Source: Competibacter_A sp037045685
Lineage (GTDB): Bacteria > Pseudomonadota > Gammaproteobacteria > Competibacterales > Competibacteraceae
NCBI GenBank assembly: GCA_037045685.1
Contig: JBAOII010000023.1
Span: 541,764-605,763 of the forward strand
Direction: 5' to 3'
Length of the DNA stretch: 64,000 bases
Part shown: positions 28,691 through 36,930 of the stretch, piece by piece
Numbering within the stretch: position 1 is the first letter of the stretch
Layout: every line of letters begins with the position of its first letter
Position numbers and translations under genes: made by a program
The notes under the pieces: generated by a model
What the model saw: only the letters and a program-made list of their open reading frames with translations
What the model was told of the DNA's origin: nothing
Databases searched by the model: none

Positions 28691-29515
28691 TTGGACGTTT
28701 TGCTAATCCTCAAGGCACTGATTTTGGGCCTGGTCGAGGCCGCCTCGGAATTTTTGCCGATTTCCAGCACGGGTCACTTGATTATTGTCGGGGATTTCCT
28801 CGATTTCACCGGACCCCGCGCCGAGGCTTTTGAGATTTTCATCCAGTTGGGCGCCATTCTGTCCGTGGTATGGATTTACCGGGAGCGGCTGGGCGATACG
28901 ATCCTGCATCTGAGCGACGATCCGAAAGCGCAGCGGCTGGTGGTGAATCTGGTGATCGCCTTCGTGCCGGCAGCGACGCTCGGGTTCATTTTTCACAAGC
29001 AGATCACCCGATATCTGTTCAATCCGGTCACCGTGGCCGGAGCCTTGGTGGTGGGCGGCATCGCGATTTTATTGATCGAGCGCTACGCCAGATCGGGACG
29101 GATTCAAGCCGTGGACGAGATGACTTGGAAAGATGCCTTGGCGGTCGGAGTCGCGCAGAGCGTGTCGCTGTTTCCCGGCGTGTCCCGAGCCGGCGCGACG
29201 ATCATGGGTGGAATGCTGGGCGGCATGTCGCGGTTCGCCGCGACCGAGTTTTCCTTTTTTCTGGCGATCCCCACCATGTTCGCCGCGACCGGCTATAGCC
29301 TCTACAAGGAATGGGGCAGTTTGACGGTCGCGGATGTGCCGATGTTCGCGGTCGGCTTCGTGGCGGCTTTTGTGGGCGGATTGACGGTGGTGCGCTTTCT
29401 GCTGGGCTATGTCGGCCAGAACAGTTTCGCGCCGTTCGCCTACTACCGGATCGTGTTCGGCGGCTTGCTGCTGGCGTATTTTCAATATCATCCGTGGGTG
29501 GGGAAAGCCGGATGA
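28691..29515 (+). CDS. uppP: Undecaprenyl-diphosphatase UppP (BacA)
   Basis: Integral membrane phosphatase that recycles the undecaprenyl carrier for peptidoglycan. The 274-residue length matches E. coli UppP. The two catalytic regions are present: VEAASEFLPISSTGH and PGVSRAGATIMGGM, the second with Ala where PGFSRSGAT is usual. The TTG at 28691, preceded by AGGAG, gives the family N-terminus (LDVLLILKALILGL); a longer frame starts upstream. It overlaps the next gene by 4 bases (ATGA). Confidence 0.92.
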   Translation: MDVLLILKALILGLVEAASEFLPISSTGHLIIVGDFLDFTGPRAEAFEIFIQLGAILSVVWIYRERLGDTILHLSDDPKAQRLVVNLVIAFVPAATLGFIFHKQITRYLFNPVTVAGALVVGGIAILLIERYARSGRIQAVDEMTWKDALAVGVAQSVSLFPGVSRAGATIMGGMLGGMSRFAATEFSFFLAIPTMFAATGYSLYKEWGSLTVADVPMFAVGFVAAFVGGLTVVRFLLGYVGQNSFAPFAYYRIVFGGLLLAYFQYHPWVGKAG

Positions 29516-29997
29516 ACGGCTTTTCGGAGCGCCGATCCGCCGGGTCCGAGCTATCCGAGGAATCCGGGCCGGCCGGCGAGGTGTTCTCGGACGCTTGGCT
29601 GCGCGAATACGCGCGACTGTGGAACGCCGAGAAAGCGATGGTCGGGGAATTGGCCCGCCAACGGTTCGGCGCGGTGATCGGTTACGGATTTCCCGATGCG
29701 CCGACCCCAAGCGCCATGCTGGTGGTCGTGCGCGGGGTGGTGGAGGGTGCCGGTCGCTATGATGGCCGGGAATTGGACTGGGATCTGCGAGCCGCGCCCG
29801 CGAGCTGGTCGGCGTGGCTGAATCGGGGTTTTACGCTGTCGGATCTGCTGGTCGCGGTGGGGAACAGCCGATTGCAGGTCCGCAAGGGCGACCACAAGCG
29901 CATTCTCCGCAAGCCGCCGCTGGTGGCCGCTCTGCTGCGGGCTTTCGCGCTGATGACGACCGCCCAGCGCGCGCTGGGCGGTGATCGCCCCGGTTGA
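29512..29997 (+). CDS. Small protein, possibly SCP2-like
   Basis: A 161-residue cytoplasmic protein, not firmly recognised. The middle (MLVVVRGVVEGAGRYDGRELDWDLRA in parts) and the end (VGNSRLQVRKGDHKRILRKPPLVAALLRAF) resemble the lipid-binding SCP2 fold, which would suit a gene coupled by ATGA to uppP, a lipid-carrier enzyme. The resemblance is by eye only. No signal peptide or membrane segment. Confidence 0.6.
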   Translation: MNGFSERRSAGSELSEESGPAGEVFSDAWLREYARLWNAEKAMVGELARQRFGAVIGYGFPDAPTPSAMLVVVRGVVEGAGRYDGRELDWDLRAAPASWSAWLNRGFTLSDLLVAVGNSRLQVRKGDHKRILRKPPLVAALLRAFALMTTAQRALGGDRPG

Positions 29998-30053
29998 CGA
30001 TACCTTTTCCTCGGTCGAGAGGGGCCGCCTCGGGTCGTGCCTCGGCGCTCGGT

Positions 30054-30611
30054 CTATTCCGCGAAAAGCTCCAAGCAGCGTTTGGCGTCTTCTGCGGCCA
30101 AGGCGTTTTTGATCTTGTCCGCGTTGGCGGCCAGAAAGCCCGGTTTTTTTTCCCGATTTTTGTCCTCGAAACCGAAATGGCGACTCAGATAGCGACAGGT
30201 CGATGGAACCAGAAAGGGCGCGTCCCGCAGGACGCGGAGCATCCGATCACCGTGCTTTTCGTAGAGGGTCATCATGTCGCTCGCGAAAGCTTCCATGGTG
30301 CCCGCGTCGAGCTTTTCGCGGGCTACCCAGCCCAATAGCAGGTAAATGCGCAGGTCCTCCTCGCTGAACTGGGCATCTTCTCGGTCGCGCTGCGCGTATT
30401 TCTCGTAGAGCGCCGCCCACTCTTGGTAGGCTCGCAGCGGATTGGGGGCAGGCTCTCCCCGCTCGTTACGGGTTTGATAGGCGGCGCTGTTCAGGTCGAG
30501 CAGCGTGTCCAAGATCAGCGCCGCGTCGTTCGGCGCGATGCCGGCCGGCGCCGATGGGGAGAGCGAGAGCAGCAGCGGGCTCGACAGCAGAACAGCGCGG
30601 AAACGGTTCAT
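30054..30611 (-). CDS. Secreted protein of unknown function, possible partner of the downstream-facing L,D-transpeptidase fold protein
   Basis: A 185-residue protein with a signal peptide (MNRFRAVLLSSPLLLSLSPSAPA). The mature part is alpha-helical and charged, with two Cys (STCRYLSRHF, DAKRCLELF) that could form a disulfide in the periplasm. No known family by eye. It lies 85 bases downstream of the gene at 30697 on the same strand. An exported protein following a leaderless peptidoglycan-type enzyme is the arrangement of many effector/immunity pairs, but that role is inferred. Confidence 0.7.
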   Translation of the reverse strand: MNRFRAVLLSSPLLLSLSPSAPAGIAPNDAALILDTLLDLNSAAYQTRNERGEPAPNPLRAYQEWAALYEKYAQRDREDAQFSEEDLRIYLLLGWVAREKLDAGTMEAFASDMMTLYEKHGDRMLRVLRDAPFLVPSTCRYLSRHFGFEDKNREKKPGFLAANADKIKNALAAEDAKRCLELFAE

Positions 30612-30696
30612 CGTCGCCTCATCCGTTTGTCCCGGTGGAGGTCGCGAGCGGCTGGCGGGCCGGGCGAATCCGCGCCGGCCGATGCGGGCGCCGCTG

Positions 30697-31152
30697 TCAG
30701 CGGCCGTGGCAGAGCCAGTGAAATTGGGTCAAACCCACCGGCACCCACGAGCGTGACGGCTCGGATTGCGTTTCCGCCCGCTCGGAGATCACGACCGTGA
30801 TGTTGCCTGTCTCTTTCGGATCGATGGCGTTCCAGATCTTGAGCACTTCCTTCTCCTCGATGACGATGCAGCCGTCCGACCATGCCGCGCTGGTTCCTTT
30901 GTGAATGAAAATGCCGTTCGATTTGCGGGCGTTGTTGTTGACCGGCACGCCGGTGCCGAGCCAAATCGCTTGGCGTTTGGTGCCGTCGGCATTGTATTTG
31001 TTGGCCATGCGCGTGGCGTAGCCGGTGTAGCTGCCCGCATCGACCTTGACATCCTTATCCCACCAGCACTGGGTATCGACCGATACGCCACCGCTCTGGA
31101 ACGTCAGAATCCCCGAATCCGGGCCTCGCACCACATTGATTGTATAAGCCAT
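30697..31152 (-). CDS. Leaderless L,D-transpeptidase-fold protein
   Basis: A 151-residue protein with a compact catalytic motif, His84 in IFIHKG and Cys95 in SDGCIVI, only 11 residues apart. Standard YkuD enzymes have a wider gap; the short spacing is like DUF2778/Tlde1-type and DUF5675-like proteins. It has no signal peptide, so it would need a secretion system to reach the cell wall. It begins MAYTINVVRGPDSGILTF. Its downstream neighbour is a secreted protein, which may protect against it. Confidence 0.72.
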   Translation of the reverse strand: MAYTINVVRGPDSGILTFQSGGVSVDTQCWWDKDVKVDAGSYTGYATRMANKYNADGTKRQAIWLGTGVPVNNNARKSNGIFIHKGTSAAWSDGCIVIEEKEVLKIWNAIDPKETGNITVVISERAETQSEPSRSWVPVGLTQFHWLCHGR

Positions 31153-31475
31153 TTGTTTATCCTCTTCGCGGTAGGGTGTCGCTCGACTGCGACCGGGTAA
31201 ATTTTGTGGTCGATGTCGGAATTAAGGTTCACTGGCTACCAAACAAATTCCATGCCATTGTCCCGACAGAAAAATTGAGGGGGCTATCGGTTCTGTTTGC
31301 AGAAGTACAACTAAAATTGGCCTTCGACTTCGGGCCAATTCGATCTGATCGTTTCATTTTGACCCGATGATTTTAGACCGTTCGCAGCAACGCCCGCTTC
31401 GACAACCCTCTGCGATTGATGGAACGACTCGGCGATGCGTGGTCTATCTGAAAACCTTTACCGCTGGAGCGCACC
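31153..31475. other. 323-base intergenic region without recognised gene
   Basis: Divergent region between the L,D-transpeptidase-fold gene and lolA. Part of it (31200-31380) is poorer in GC than its flanks. A short open stretch around 31390-31460 (NPLRLMERLGDAWS) does not match anything I know and has no start. No tRNA, terminator or clear promoter seen. Confidence 0.4.
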
Positions 31476-32096
31476 GTGATACGCCGATATCTTTTGCTGT
31501 TGCTGAGCTTGCTGTTGCCGCTGCCGGTTTGGGCGGCCCAGCCGGCGCAAGTGCAGCGCTATTTCCAGGATCTCAAGTCGCTGCGGGCCGATTTCATCCA
31601 GCGGGTGTTCGACGAGCGCTCGCAAATCGTGCAGAGTTCCAGCGGTCAGATGCTGATGCAGAAGCCCGGCAAGTTCCGCTGGAATTATCGGACGCCCGCC
31701 GAACAGGTCATCGTCGCCGACGGCGACCGGCTGTGGGCTTACGATGTCGATCTGGCGCAAGTGACCGTCCGCAAGCTGGACAAGGCGCTGAGCGCGACCC
31801 CGTTGGCCCTGTTGAGCGGGGCGGCGCCGATCGAAGACACGTTCACGGTCGGCGAGGCGCGCAACCGGGACGGACTGGCATGGTACGAGCTGACGCCCAA
31901 GCAACCCCAGCCCGAATTCCGGTTGCTGCGGGTCGCGTTCAAGGCCGAGCTGTTGGTCAGCCTGGAACTCGAAGACGGCTTCGGCCAGCGCACCCGGCTG
32001 GATTTCCAGAAGCTGGAGCGCAACCCCGCGCTCGATCCCGCGCTGCTGAAATTCGCCCCGCCGCCCGGCGTGGACGTGGTCGGCGATGCCGGCTGA
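31476..32096 (+). CDS. lolA: Outer-membrane lipoprotein carrier LolA
   Basis: Periplasmic chaperone of 206 residues that ferries lipoproteins from LolCDE to LolB. Signal peptide ends at VWAAQ (residue 20). The mature part shows the LolA pattern: DLKSLRADFIQRVFDE, SSGQMLMQKPGKFRWNYRTPAEQVIVADGDRLWAYD in blocks, and FAPPPGVDVV at the end. GTG start at 31476. It overlaps rarA by 11 bases, an arrangement common in gammaproteobacteria. Confidence 0.93.
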   Translation: MIRRYLLLLLSLLLPLPVWAAQPAQVQRYFQDLKSLRADFIQRVFDERSQIVQSSSGQMLMQKPGKFRWNYRTPAEQVIVADGDRLWAYDVDLAQVTVRKLDKALSATPLALLSGAAPIEDTFTVGEARNRDGLAWYELTPKQPQPEFRLLRVAFKAELLVSLELEDGFGQRTRLDFQKLERNPALDPALLKFAPPPGVDVVGDAG

Positions 32097-33414
32097 AACG
32101 TCCGCCGCCGATTCGCTCCGCCCGCTGGCCGACCGGCTGCGGCCGCGCCGCTTGGCCGAGTTCGTCGGCCAGCCGCATCTGCTGGCGCCGGGCAAACCGT
32201 TGCGGGCCGCCATCGAGCGGGGTCAGCCGCATTCCATGGTGCTGTGGGGGCCGCCCGGCACCGGCAAAACCACGCTGGCGGAACTGTTGGCGGGGGCGTG
32301 TCAGGCCGAGTTTATCCGGCTGTCGGCGGTGATGGCCGGCGTGCGCGACGTGCGAGCGGCGGTGGAGCGGGCGCAGGGACTTTGGCGCGACCGGCGGCGC
32401 CGCACCGTGCTGTTCGTCGATGAGGTCCACCGCTTCAACAAGGCCCAGCAAGATGCCTTTCTGCCCTATGTCGAGAACGGCACGCTGACCTTTATCGGCG
32501 CCACCACCGAAAATCCCGGTTTCGCCCTCAACAACGCGCTGCTGTCGCGGGTGCGGGTGTACGTGTTGACCGCTCTCGACGCCGCCGCCATCGGCCAGGT
32601 GTTGGAGCGGGCCTTGTGCGATGCCGAGCGGGGATTGGGCGGGCGCTGGCCGCTGTCGGAGGGCGCGCGAGAACGGCTGGCCCAAGCCGCCGATGGCGAC
32701 GCCCGCCGCGCGCTCATTTGGTTGGAGCTGGCCGCCGAACTGGCCGATGCGCATGGCGCGACGCTGGAGGCCACCCTGCCGGAAGCGATGAGCGAGGGGG
32801 CGGGACGGCGCTTCGACCGGGGCGGCGATCTGTTCTACGACCAGATTTCCGCCCTGCACAAGGCCGTGCGCGGCAGCAGTCCCGACGCGGCGCTGTACTG
32901 GTTCGCCCGGATGCTGGACGGCGGTTGCGATCCGCTGTACCTCGCCCGGCGCGTGGCGCGGATGGCCAGCGAGGATATCGGCAACGCCGACCCGCGCGCC
33001 CTGCGTCTGGCGCTCGATGCCTGGGAAGCGCAGGAGCGGATGGGCAGTCCCGAAGGTGAGTTGGCCATCGCCCAAGCCATCGTCTATCTGGCGGTCGCGG
33101 CCAAGAGCAACGCGGTCTACGCCGCGCTCGCCGCCGCCCGCCGGGATGTGGCGTCCCACGGTACGCTGGAGGTGCCGCCGCATCTGCGCAACGCGCCCAC
33201 CGCGCTGGCGCGGGAGCTGGGGCACGGCGAGGGCTACCGCTACGCCCACGACGAGCCGGGCGCTTACGCCGCCGGGGAGTGCTATTTTCCGGAAATCCTG
33301 AAGGATGCTCGCTACTACCAGCCGACCGGAAACGGCCTGGAAGGGCGGATCGGCGAAAAGCTGGAGCGGCTGCGGGAACTGGATCGGCACAGCGACCGTC
33401 GCCGATACCGCTAA
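32086..33414 (+). CDS. rarA: Replication-associated recombination protein A
   Basis: AAA+ ATPase of 442 residues (RarA/MgsA) acting at stalled replication forks. N-terminal LADRLRPRRLAEFVGQPHLL, Walker A GPPGTGKTT (near residue 57), Walker B VLFVDEVHRFNK, sensor 1 FIGATTENP, and the C-terminal tetramerisation block DQISALHKAVRGSSPDAALYW with ARMASEDIGNADP. Ends with the usual GYRYAHDEPGAY and EGRIGEKLERL region. ATG at 32086 lies inside the end of lolA. Confidence 0.95.
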   Translation: MPAETSAADSLRPLADRLRPRRLAEFVGQPHLLAPGKPLRAAIERGQPHSMVLWGPPGTGKTTLAELLAGACQAEFIRLSAVMAGVRDVRAAVERAQGLWRDRRRRTVLFVDEVHRFNKAQQDAFLPYVENGTLTFIGATTENPGFALNNALLSRVRVYVLTALDAAAIGQVLERALCDAERGLGGRWPLSEGARERLAQAADGDARRALIWLELAAELADAHGATLEATLPEAMSEGAGRRFDRGGDLFYDQISALHKAVRGSSPDAALYWFARMLDGGCDPLYLARRVARMASEDIGNADPRALRLALDAWEAQERMGSPEGELAIAQAIVYLAVAAKSNAVYAALAAARRDVASHGTLEVPPHLRNAPTALARELGHGEGYRYAHDEPGAYAAGECYFPEILKDARYYQPTGNGLEGRIGEKLERLRELDRHSDRRRYR

Positions 33415-33479
33415 ACCCGCTATGCTTTCGCCGAGCGGTTGTTGCGCGAAACCCGAATTCAGCGATATTGAGAGGGCGT

Positions 33480-34718
33480 ATGAGCCGACTGAAAGGCAAG
33501 GTCGTGGTGGCCCAAGGTGGCGGCCCCACGGCGGTGATCAACCAGAGCTTGGTGGGGGCGGTGCTGGAAGCGCGCAAATTCCCGGAAGTCGCTCGGGTCT
33601 GGGGCGCCCGCCACGGCGTGCGGGGCATCGTCGAAGAATCCTTCGTCGATCTGTCCGAGGCGACCACCCACAACCTGGAACGGGTGGCCCGAACGCCCGC
33701 GTCCGCGCTGGGCTCGACCCGGGACAAGCCGGACGAAGAGTACTGCCAGCGCATCCTCGACGTCTTCAAGAAGCGCGAGGTTCGCTACTTCTTCTACATC
33801 GGCGGCAACGATTCCTCCGACACGGTGCGGATCGTCGCCGAGCACGCCGAGCGGGAAGGCTACGAGCTGCGGGCCATCCATATCCCGAAAACGATCGACA
33901 ACGATCTGCCCGTCAACGACCATTGCCCCGGCTATCCCTCGGCCGCCCGCTTCGTCGCCAGCGCGCTCGGGGGGGCCAACGCCGACAATCGCGCCCTGCT
34001 GGGCGTCTACATCGCCGTGATCATGGGCCGACACGCCGGCTGGCTGACGGCCGCCGCCGCGCTGGCCCGCCGGCACGACGACGACGGCCCCCATCTCCTC
34101 TACCTGCCGGAGCGCCCGTTCTCCATCGACCGCTTTCTGGCCGACATCGACCGCGTTTACCGGCAATACGGCCGCTGCGTGGTGGCGATTTCGGAGGGCG
34201 TCTGGGCGAGCCGGGACGGGAAGGGCAAGGCGATTCCAGTCGCGGTCGATCTGATCCGCCAAGCGGGCCGCGAGCCGCAGATCGACGCCCACGGCAACGT
34301 CCAGCTATCGGGCGGCGCTTTGGCGGACGAATTGGCGGAGGCCGTGCAAAAGCGGTTGGGCATCAAGCGGGTGCGCGCCGACACCTTCGGCTATCTGCAA
34401 CGCTCGTTTCCCGGCGCGGTGTCCGACGTGGACGCCCGCGAGGCACGCGAGGTGGGCGAGAAGGCCGCGCACTACGCCTGCTGGCACGACGTGGACGGTT
34501 CGGTGGTGATCAAGCGGATCGGCGATTACGCGGTGCGGTACGAGCTGGCGGACCTGAAGGAAATCGCCGCCAAGACCCGGCACATGCCCGACGAGTTCAT
34601 CGACGCCGAGGGCAACCACGTCACCGATGCCTTTCGGGCGTACCTGCGACCGTTGCTCGGCACCGATCTGCCCTGCCTGGAACGGTTGTGGGCGCCGGAA
34701 GCCCGGCTCGATGGCTAA
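33480..34718 (+). CDS. pfp: 6-phosphofructokinase, probably PPi-dependent
   Basis: A 412-residue phosphofructokinase. Seen: GGGPTAVINQS, YIGGNDSSDT (near 107), PKTIDNDLPVNDHCPGYPSAAR in blocks, and MGRHAGWLTAA. Lys in PKTIDND and Asp as the last residue of GGND are the usual marks of pyrophosphate-using enzymes; ATP enzymes have PGTIDND and GGDG. The Asn in GGND is unusual. A PPi enzyme would work reversibly in glycolysis and gluconeogenesis. ATG at 33480 with GAGAGG upstream. Followed by a terminator at 34791. Confidence 0.9.
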   Translation: MSRLKGKVVVAQGGGPTAVINQSLVGAVLEARKFPEVARVWGARHGVRGIVEESFVDLSEATTHNLERVARTPASALGSTRDKPDEEYCQRILDVFKKREVRYFFYIGGNDSSDTVRIVAEHAEREGYELRAIHIPKTIDNDLPVNDHCPGYPSAARFVASALGGANADNRALLGVYIAVIMGRHAGWLTAAAALARRHDDDGPHLLYLPERPFSIDRFLADIDRVYRQYGRCVVAISEGVWASRDGKGKAIPVAVDLIRQAGREPQIDAHGNVQLSGGALADELAEAVQKRLGIKRVRADTFGYLQRSFPGAVSDVDAREAREVGEKAAHYACWHDVDGSVVIKRIGDYAVRYELADLKEIAAKTRHMPDEFIDAEGNHVTDAFRAYLRPLLGTDLPCLERLWAPEARLDG

Positions 34719-34790
34719 AGCCCGCCGCCGTCGCTCGGCGACTCGTTTGCGGCAGAAAAGCGAGGACTGAGAGCGGTTGACCGGCGAACT

Positions 34791-34814
34791 CCGGCGTCTT
34801 CGCGCCGGGGTTTT
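34791..34814 (+). terminator. Rho-independent terminator after pfp
   Basis: Stem CCGGCG (34791-34796) with CGCCGG (34803-34808), six-base loop, followed by GGTTTT. It separates the rightward pfp gene from the convergent gene ending at 34845. Confidence 0.65.
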
Positions 34815-34856
34815 CCGCTCTACCGGCGCAAGGGGTTTTCCGCTCTACCGGCGCAA
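34807..34856. repeat. 25-base tandem duplication at a gene end
   Basis: Two perfect copies of GGGGTTTTCCGCTCTACCGGC plus GCAA (34807-34831, 34832-34856). The second copy contains the stop codon of the leftward gene; the first is a duplicate outside it that also forms the T-tract of the pfp terminator. Confidence 0.9.
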
Positions 34857-36491
34857 GTAGGCGAGTTCCTTGGGCAGCGCGATATTGTTGCCGAAATGAT
34901 CCTCGCCGTAGCCGGATTTGGCCAGCAGATCGAGGTCGCTCAATACCCGCTTATCGCCGATAAAGGCGATGGACAGCTCTGTCTGGATGTCGATCTGGCC
35001 GGTCGCCTGGAGTTTCGCGATTTCCTTGGTGACCGTTTCCAGCAACATCCCCTCCTCGCCGAATGCTTCCGACAGATGGAGCGGTTGCTGGTAAATGATG
35101 ATTTTGCCTTGCTCGGCCAGCTTGAGGACGAGGTCCAGGACGGTGGCCCGGATCTGGCTGTCGCTCAATTCGCCCTTCGGGAGCGGCAGGCGGCCGATTT
35201 CCGAAACCAGCCAGCGCCGCTTTTGGGCGTTGATCTTTTCGTTGGCCCGAAAAATGTCCATCGGCGACCCGGCGTCGTAGGCCTGCCCGTCCAACTGCAT
35301 CACGATATCGCTGCCGTAGTGCCGCACGATGCGGGCGATCAGCGTCGATGGGCGGACGTGAAAGCCGCGATATGAGGGAACGGGCGCTTCGATCCTGCCG
35401 GTTTCGGCGTAGCGCTTGAGCAGGGTGTAGCAGAAACAGCGGCCATAGGTCAGATAGAGCCCCGCGAAAGCGATGGAATAATTCATCATCATGGCCAGCA
35501 GGGTTTTTGGCGCGATGACCGGCTTGCGGCGCAGGGTGGAATCTCCGGTGTGGACGTTGAGATGGCGCTCGTAGTAATGGACCAAATACGTGGCGATTTC
35601 CAGCAAATGGAAGACGATGCTGATATGGCCGCGCAGGGTGGGGAGATCTTCATCCAGATACTCGATTTCGGTCTCCGAGACATAGGTGTCGTAGAGTGAC
35701 TGGAGACAGTGAAACCGCACCTTCAGATAGCGGAGATTGTCCTCGCTGATCGGATTCGGAAAGCAGGTCGCGTAATCCTTCGGCTCGACCTTCTCGACGA
35801 TATTCAACAATTCGCTTTCGGCGGCCAGATTCAAATACGCGGATGCTAGATAAGTTACTGTTTCGTCTGAGCTTTTTATTTTTCGCGCCGAGCGGTCGTG
35901 GGGCAGCCGACCCGGCGGCAGATGTTCGAGGTAATTCTCTGCGCGGCGCTCATCGGTCGGAATGGGCAGGCTCAGGCGATTGGCTTGCGCCAACAGCCAA
36001 TTGGCCGCCGTGACCAGCACGCCGTGGGTGAGTTCCAGCGACTGGGCGGTCGCGGCGGCAAAATCGCGCCCGATGGGCAGCAGTTGGTAGGAGGGCAAGG
36101 CATGGTGGATGTGGAGCAGCTCGTAGGCGACATCCGCGAACAGCTTGGTGGTGGCGACCAGCGACCGAAACCGGCACCATTGGCGGTTGTTGCGGGCGCC
36201 GTAGGTGTCCAGCAGCTCTTCGACTTGAAGGGAATGAGACAACAGATCGGCGACCAACGGTCGGGTCAACACGATCCGATTCGGGCGCCGCACCGACAGC
36301 GAGCGAGCGATCCACAGGAGCTTGCTGGCGCGCTTGGCGATGAGAGCGGTGAAATCGCCATCGCCGATCAGGGCCGGACCGGTGGGATGTACCGCGCCTT
36401 CGTCCTCTACGGGGGGCATGGGGGTATCACACCGCCGATCCGGTTTCGTCGATACGCCAAAAATCGCCGCGCAAGATCGTTCACGCTCCAT
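34845..36491 (-). CDS. Unknown protein with an embedded HPr-like domain
   Basis: A 548-residue cytoplasmic protein, mostly helical. Residues about 372-420 (RGFHVRPSTLIARIV, then DIVMQLDGQAYDAGSPMDIF) follow the HPr phosphocarrier pattern, including the His-x-Arg-Pro of the phosphorylation site (His378) and the Ser-Pro-Met block equivalent to HPr's SIM. The flanking parts match no family I know; a winged-helix-like stretch may follow (LSDSQIRATVLDLVLKLAEQGKIIIY). ATG 36491 chosen (MERERSC); an upstream in-frame ATG at 36548 is possible. Monocistronic. A phosphotransfer-linked regulator is a guess. Confidence 0.8.
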   Translation of the reverse strand: MERERSCAAIFGVSTKPDRRCDTPMPPVEDEGAVHPTGPALIGDGDFTALIAKRASKLLWIARSLSVRRPNRIVLTRPLVADLLSHSLQVEELLDTYGARNNRQWCRFRSLVATTKLFADVAYELLHIHHALPSYQLLPIGRDFAAATAQSLELTHGVLVTAANWLLAQANRLSLPIPTDERRAENYLEHLPPGRLPHDRSARKIKSSDETVTYLASAYLNLAAESELLNIVEKVEPKDYATCFPNPISEDNLRYLKVRFHCLQSLYDTYVSETEIEYLDEDLPTLRGHISIVFHLLEIATYLVHYYERHLNVHTGDSTLRRKPVIAPKTLLAMMMNYSIAFAGLYLTYGRCFCYTLLKRYAETGRIEAPVPSYRGFHVRPSTLIARIVRHYGSDIVMQLDGQAYDAGSPMDIFRANEKINAQKRRWLVSEIGRLPLPKGELSDSQIRATVLDLVLKLAEQGKIIIYQQPLHLSEAFGEEGMLLETVTKEIAKLQATGQIDIQTELSIAFIGDKRVLSDLDLLAKSGYGEDHFGNNIALPKELAYLRR

Positions 36492-36930
36492 AAAACATCT
36501 TTCGAGATTCTTTCGAAGTGCAACGATAGCGCAGTTGGCTCGGGGCATCCAGACCGGAAGGCGATCCCGGCGCGCCGATCTGCGGTACCGGCCTCGCGAT
36601 CGGCAGATATTTTGATGTTATACCATCATCAACCAAGGTTTAATGGTCGATTAATGCGATCAACCGTTTGTCCGGATCGACAGGTGATTTTGTATTTAAA
36701 AATAACTATATGATTTATATAAAACAAATTATTATCGGGGCGAGTTCGCGCGAAACTCGGGCGAACGATTGACATCCGCTAAAGATAAGCTTTAATTTCC
36801 CGAATCTGCACATGCAACGCCAGCCGGGGAAGCGCGCGGAGCATCAGCAGGGAATTTTGACAGCTTGGTCCTGGACGACCGGATCAAACCAACGACGAAC
36901 ACCAAAACCACATATCTTGAGGAGTAACTG
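36492..36930. other. 439-base AT-rich divergent region
   Basis: Upstream of both the HPr-like gene and the thiolase gene. 36640-36740 is strongly AT-rich (runs such as TATTTAAAAATAAC), unlike the rest of the window. It contains a likely promoter at 36769. No tRNA or coding signal found. Confidence 0.6.
36769..36797 (+). promoter_or_regulatory. Possible sigma-70 promoter for the thiolase gene
   Basis: TTGACA at 36769-36774, 17-base spacer, TTAATT at 36792-36797. The -35 box is perfect and the -10 weak; an AT-rich region lies just upstream. The leader to the ATG would be about 125 bases. Confidence 0.45.

Noticed and set aside
31370..31470. Short coding remnant upstream of lolA
   Set aside because: A stretch of about 25 residues without start or known match is not enough to call a gene or transposon remnant.
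36492..36930. tRNA or small RNA gene in the AT-rich region
   Set aside because: No cloverleaf, T-loop sequence or terminator could be found.
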